Source of the DNA: an uncultured Collinsella sp.
GTDB taxonomy: Bacteria; Actinomycetota; Coriobacteriia; Coriobacteriales; Coriobacteriaceae
Assembly: GCA_900552995.1 (NCBI GenBank)
Contig: USBX01000038.1
Location: forward strand, 1-7,276
DNA length: 7,276 nt
Reading direction: 5' to 3'
A model generated the notes under the pieces. The model was not told the DNA's origin, searched no databases, and was given only the letters and a program-made list of their open reading frames with translations. Made by a program: the position numbers and the translations under genes. Shown here in pieces: positions 5,223-7,276 of this stretch (its first letter is position 1; every line of letters starts with the position of its first letter).

Positions 5223-5292
5223 GGGAATCCTCCGAATATAGATCGGCCAACGCGGGCACACGCCACACGAGGCGCCTTCGTATGATGGGCCA

Positions 5293-5298
5293 ATTGTA
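5293..5298 (-). promoter_or_regulatory. Possible -10 box for the ArsC-like gene
   Basis: TACAAT on the minus strand (5298-5293) matches the -10 consensus at five of six positions and would start transcription about 65 nt before the ATG at 5222. No good -35 is visible 16-18 nt further upstream, so this is weak. Confidence 0.25.
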
Positions 5299-5314
5299 GC
5301 CCACGGGTCACACG

Positions 5315-6367
5315 CTAAACGAACCGTACCCCGAATCCGCGTTTGATGAACGGCAGTAGCTCCATTGCCTCGGGCGTGATATGGCCCGCAACGTTCATGC
5401 GCTCGTCACCGGGAAGATCGACCCGCGCAATCTCAAGCTCGCCTTCGTAGCGCCCATATCCGCTATTGCTCACAGCGATCGACCCCGCCTTTCGCGGCAG
5501 GCCGGCTCCGGCATCCGTCGGCACGGAATCCGGCTTAAGCGTCGTACGTGACTCCTGAGACCTAAAGATGAGGACGCTCGAGTCGGGCCGGTCGTGATGA
5601 ATCTGCCCGCGCGCATAGGCATAACCGGGCTCAAGCTCGCATTGCAGGTCCACGTATCCGGCGGAAACTTGAGCAAACTGCGCCCAGCCCGCATCGGATA
5701 GATCGGGGTCGCCGACCAACACAATGTCGCAATCGGCGCCATGTGCAAGCTCAAGCATATTGAGAGCAACCTTTGACGCGCGACCGCGCTGCGCCTCGAC
5801 CGTCGGCAGTCCCTCGAATACCGGCCCGCGAACGTTAGCATCACCCGGCACAAAAGCCATGATTTCGAATCCAAGCGCCGCAAGACGAAGATTCACCCGA
5901 GCAATGTCCTCCAGAGCTAAACCGGTATAAGGCTTGGGGTAAAAATTGTGGCAGGCGGCAAAATGAGTCACATCGGCACCGGCCTCACGCCACGATGCGA
6001 TTTCATCAGAACTCACTGTCGATGCATTGACCACAATGCGAAATACACCGGACAGCTCCGCGACCCGCTGGGCGCTAAAGCCATAGTCCAAACGAAGGTA
6101 TTCCAACCCCAGATCGCGCAGGTCCTCGATGCGCTCAAGCCCGAGCAAATCGCACGTGCGAGGCCCCACATCGGCAATGAGCGCAATGCCGCGGGCGGAA
6201 AGCAGCGACAGCACATGACGGACCTTATCGGCATACGCCGCTCCCCCATCCTCGGGAATATGCAGCGAGGTGAACGCATAGCGCGCACCCGCCGCGGCAC
6301 CACGCTCAATCGTCCGCTCAATATCCTGCAAAGGGCTGGAAAGATAAATCGAAATACCCGTTTTCAC
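5315..6367 (-). CDS. mupG: MupG-family (DUF871) 6-phospho-N-acetylmuramidase-like protein
   Basis: This 350-residue cytoplasmic protein has the full two-domain DUF871/MupG architecture: an N-terminal TIM barrel (about 1-240) and a C-terminal cyclophilin-like domain (about 250-350). Recognisable family segments are FTSLHIPE (32-39), RLDYGF (92-97), HNFYPKPYTGL (140-150), GPVFEGLPTVE (181-191) and GRYEGELEI (305-313). In Staphylococcus aureus, MupG hydrolyses MurNAc-6P-GlcNAc, which a PTS imports during cell-wall recycling. The upstream neighbour here is a PTS EIIC, which fits that role, though DUF871 proteins also sit beside other PTSs, so the substrate is inferred. The start is GTG at 6367, with AAAGGAG 9 nt upstream directly abutting the T-run of a terminator. 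No murQ (etherase) or murR is in the window. Confidence 0.87.
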   Translation of the reverse strand: MKTGISIYLSSPLQDIERTIERGAAAGARYAFTSLHIPEDGGAAYADKVRHVLSLLSARGIALIADVGPRTCDLLGLERIEDLRDLGLEYLRLDYGFSAQRVAELSGVFRIVVNASTVSSDEIASWREAGADVTHFAACHNFYPKPYTGLALEDIARVNLRLAALGFEIMAFVPGDANVRGPVFEGLPTVEAQRGRASKVALNMLELAHGADCDIVLVGDPDLSDAGWAQFAQVSAGYVDLQCELEPGYAYARGQIHHDRPDSSVLIFRSQESRTTLKPDSVPTDAGAGLPRKAGSIAVSNSGYGRYEGELEIARVDLPGDERMNVAGHITPEAMELLPFIKRGFGVRFV

Positions 6368-6383
6368 GCTTCAACGCTCCTTT

Positions 6384-6417
6384 AAAAAAGGCCGGCGGAG
6401 CAGCTAGCCCCGCCGGC
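6384..6417 (-). terminator. Strong terminator between PTS EIIC and mupG
   Basis: On the minus strand GCCGGCGGGG pairs with CTCCGCCGGC (ten pairs, one G-U) around loop CTAGCTG, followed by C and a six-base T-run. The T-run runs straight into AAAGGAG (6383-6377), the mupG ribosome binding site, with the GTG start 16 nt after the T-run. mupG translation from an EIIC transcript therefore needs readthrough or processing at this hairpin. Confidence 0.88.
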
Positions 6418-6449
6418 ACAACCATAACATCAAGAAATCTGCCGCGCGC

Positions 6450-6476
6450 CGCGAGCTCTGAGCAACACGGCTCGCG
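6450..6476 (-). other. Stem-loop just after the EIIC stop
   Basis: Perfect 7-bp G/C-rich arms CGCGAGC and GCTCGCG flank a 13-nt loop, 8 nt past the EIIC stop codon at 6485. No T-run follows, so it is more likely a 3'-protecting hairpin than a terminator. Confidence 0.4.
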
Positions 6477-6484
6477 ATATCAAA

Positions 6485-6988
6485 CTACTCGCCAAAGAAC
6501 TCGTTGATCTTCTGCTCGTCGACGCCAAAGAACCACGTCAGGACAAAGCCGGCGGCATAGGCAAGCAGCATAGCGGCAACGTAGCCGAGCTGCTGGCCAG
6601 GAACGACGATCAGCAGGCCAAACAGACCGGAAACGCCCTGAGAAACCGTGCCGATGTGAAGCAGCGCCGCGAGCGCGCCGCCAAATCCGGCACCCAGGCA
6701 GGCCGTCACAAACGGACGAACGAGCGGCAGCGTAACAGCATACATCAGAGGCTCGCCCACACCCAGGATTCCAACGGGGATGGACTCGGCGACGTACTTC
6801 TTGAGCTTGGCGTTCTTGGTCTTAAAGTACAGCGCCAAACCGGCACCGACCTGGCCGCCGCCAGCCATCATAAGGATGGGAAGCAGGTAATTGATACCCT
6901 TGGTAGCGCCGTCGGGATCGTTGAGCATAGCGTGGATCGGCGTGAGCGCCTGATGCAGGCCGACGGACACCAGCGGCAAGAAGCCTGC
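6485..6988 (-). CDS. PTS sugar transporter EIIC, 5'-truncated at a junction
   Basis: About 165 C-terminal residues of a glucose/sucrose/MurNAc-type PTS EIIC membrane domain are visible. FLPLVSVGLHQALTPIHAML matches the conserved 'GxHxxLxPIH' transmembrane segment. VGILGVGEPLMYAVTLPLVRPF is the 'GEPxxYGVxLPxxRPF' loop near the sugar site. Several hydrophobic spans and a short tail ending INEFFGE follow, with no EIIA domain fused at this end. The protein would import and phosphorylate a sugar across the membrane. With mupG next in line, a MurP-like MurNAc or MurNAc-GlcNAc carrier is plausible but unproven. Homology stops at about 6983-6990. The same frame continues upstream to 7138, but that part is the antisense of a phage-like gene, so the rest of the EIIC (and any EIIB) is lost. 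Confidence 0.85.
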   Translation of the reverse strand, partial: AGFLPLVSVGLHQALTPIHAMLNDPDGATKGINYLLPILMMAGGGQVGAGLALYFKTKNAKLKKYVAESIPVGILGVGEPLMYAVTLPLVRPFVTACLGAGFGGALAALLHIGTVSQGVSGLFGLLIVVPGQQLGYVAAMLLAYAAGFVLTWFFGVDEQKINEFFGE

Positions 6989-6996
6989 CGACTTTG
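6983..6996. other. Chimeric junction
   Basis: Minus-strand EIIC homology ends here and a plus-strand phage-like coding sequence begins within the same dozen bases. Neither gene has a start on its side of the boundary: the EIIC lacks its N-terminal half and the phage-like frame lacks a start codon with a ribosome binding site. There are no inverted repeats, integrase or att-like sequence, so a join of unrelated DNA is the simplest reading. Confidence 0.75.
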
Positions 6997-7223
6997 TGGC
7001 CGCCGAGGCTGGCAAGCGCCTGATGACCGATGCCGAGGGCGAAAAGCTGGCCGGTGTCTCTGAGGGTGCCACCAAGACCGCAGCCAGCTCCACCAACGGC
7101 AATGTGAACATTGACGGCAAGGAAGTCGTCGTGTACACCGAGCCGGAGAATGTTCTGCACGACGAGGATGTGGAGGACTTCTCCGCAGAGGAGATCGCCG
7201 CTCTGCTGGCTGACGCTGACTAA
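6989..7223 (+). CDS. C-terminus of a phage fiber-like structural protein (5'-truncated)
   Basis: The frame is open from the junction to a TAA at 7221-7223 (about 78 residues). The segment RLMTDAEGEKLAGVSEGATK (in 7014-7073) followed by TNGNVNIDGKEVVVYT resembles the repeat 'TxAExxKLAGIxEGATK...TNGNIxIxGxExxVYT' that I recall from head-fiber and tail-fiber proteins of gut Firmicutes phages. The last 25 residues are acidic (DEDVEDFSAEEIAALLADAD). The in-frame GTG at 6996 has no ribosome binding site and is not a likely start. The following gene starts 20 nt later in the same direction with a perfect Shine-Dalgarno sequence, a tight spacing usual in phage structural operons. The host of this piece is probably not the organism of the rest of the window. 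Confidence 0.6.
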
Positions 7224-7243
7224 GACATGAGGAGGTAAGCTCT

Positions 7244-7276
7244 ATGGCAAAAGCGAAGATCAAAACGCTTTTGGGC
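7244..7276 (+). CDS. Start of a downstream gene, unidentified (3'-truncated)
   Basis: The ATG at 7244 is preceded by a full AGGAGGT Shine-Dalgarno (7230-7236) with 7-nt spacing. Eleven codons (MAKAKIKTLLG) are visible before the window ends. This is too short to identify. By position it is likely another gene of the phage-like operon. Confidence 0.55.
   Translation, partial: MAKAKIKTLLG

Noticed and set aside
6996..7138. N-terminal extension of the EIIC reading frame on the minus strand
   Set aside because: It continues in frame only by chance past the junction. The sequence is low-complexity, lacks PTS features, and the opposite strand encodes a phage-like protein with a good downstream gene start.

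Overview
The window looks like one short contig from a gut-type, GC-rich actinobacterium of the class Coriobacteriia, probably close to Collinsella. This taxon is inferred from GC content, the style of the proteins, a tRNA-Glu with a G1-U72 first pair as I remember it from actinobacteria, and several intergenic palindromes of a kind I associate with that genus. No database search was possible. Both ends carry artefacts. Bases 1-43 are Illumina Nextera adapter (index plus Tn5 mosaic end). From about 6985-6996 onward the sequence becomes an unrelated, phage-like fragment.

Layout: 46-1221 (+) is a 5'-truncated NRAMP-family Mn/Fe transporter. A 307-bp intergenic stretch holds two related palindromes and a minus-strand terminator. 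On the minus strand follow a 47-residue rubredoxin with its own promoter (1529-1672) and a Hrb-type flavin reductase (1762-2265). Together these look like a high-molecular-weight rubredoxin split into two genes. Beyond a terminator and another large palindrome lies an overlapping two-gene unit, a TPR protein followed by smpB (2472-3849). Next comes a minus-strand tRNA-Gln(CUG)/tRNA-Glu(CUC) transcription unit with a promoter and terminator.

A lone plus-strand gene of unknown function (4380-4790) converges on an ArsC/Spx-family thioredoxin-fold gene (4863-5222), with a further imperfect palindrome between them. The last native block is a sugar PTS EIIC (6485 to about 6988, 5' end lost at the junction) followed by mupG (5315-6367). 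A strong terminator between these two genes abuts the mupG ribosome binding site. EIIC plus MupG suggests uptake and cytoplasmic cleavage of a MurNAc-containing sugar, meaning cell-wall recycling or scavenging.

I see no CRISPR array, transposase, or convincing new multi-gene system. The most interesting native signals are the palindromic elements (one pair shows a compensatory base change), the split Hrb, and the terminator/RBS junction ahead of mupG.
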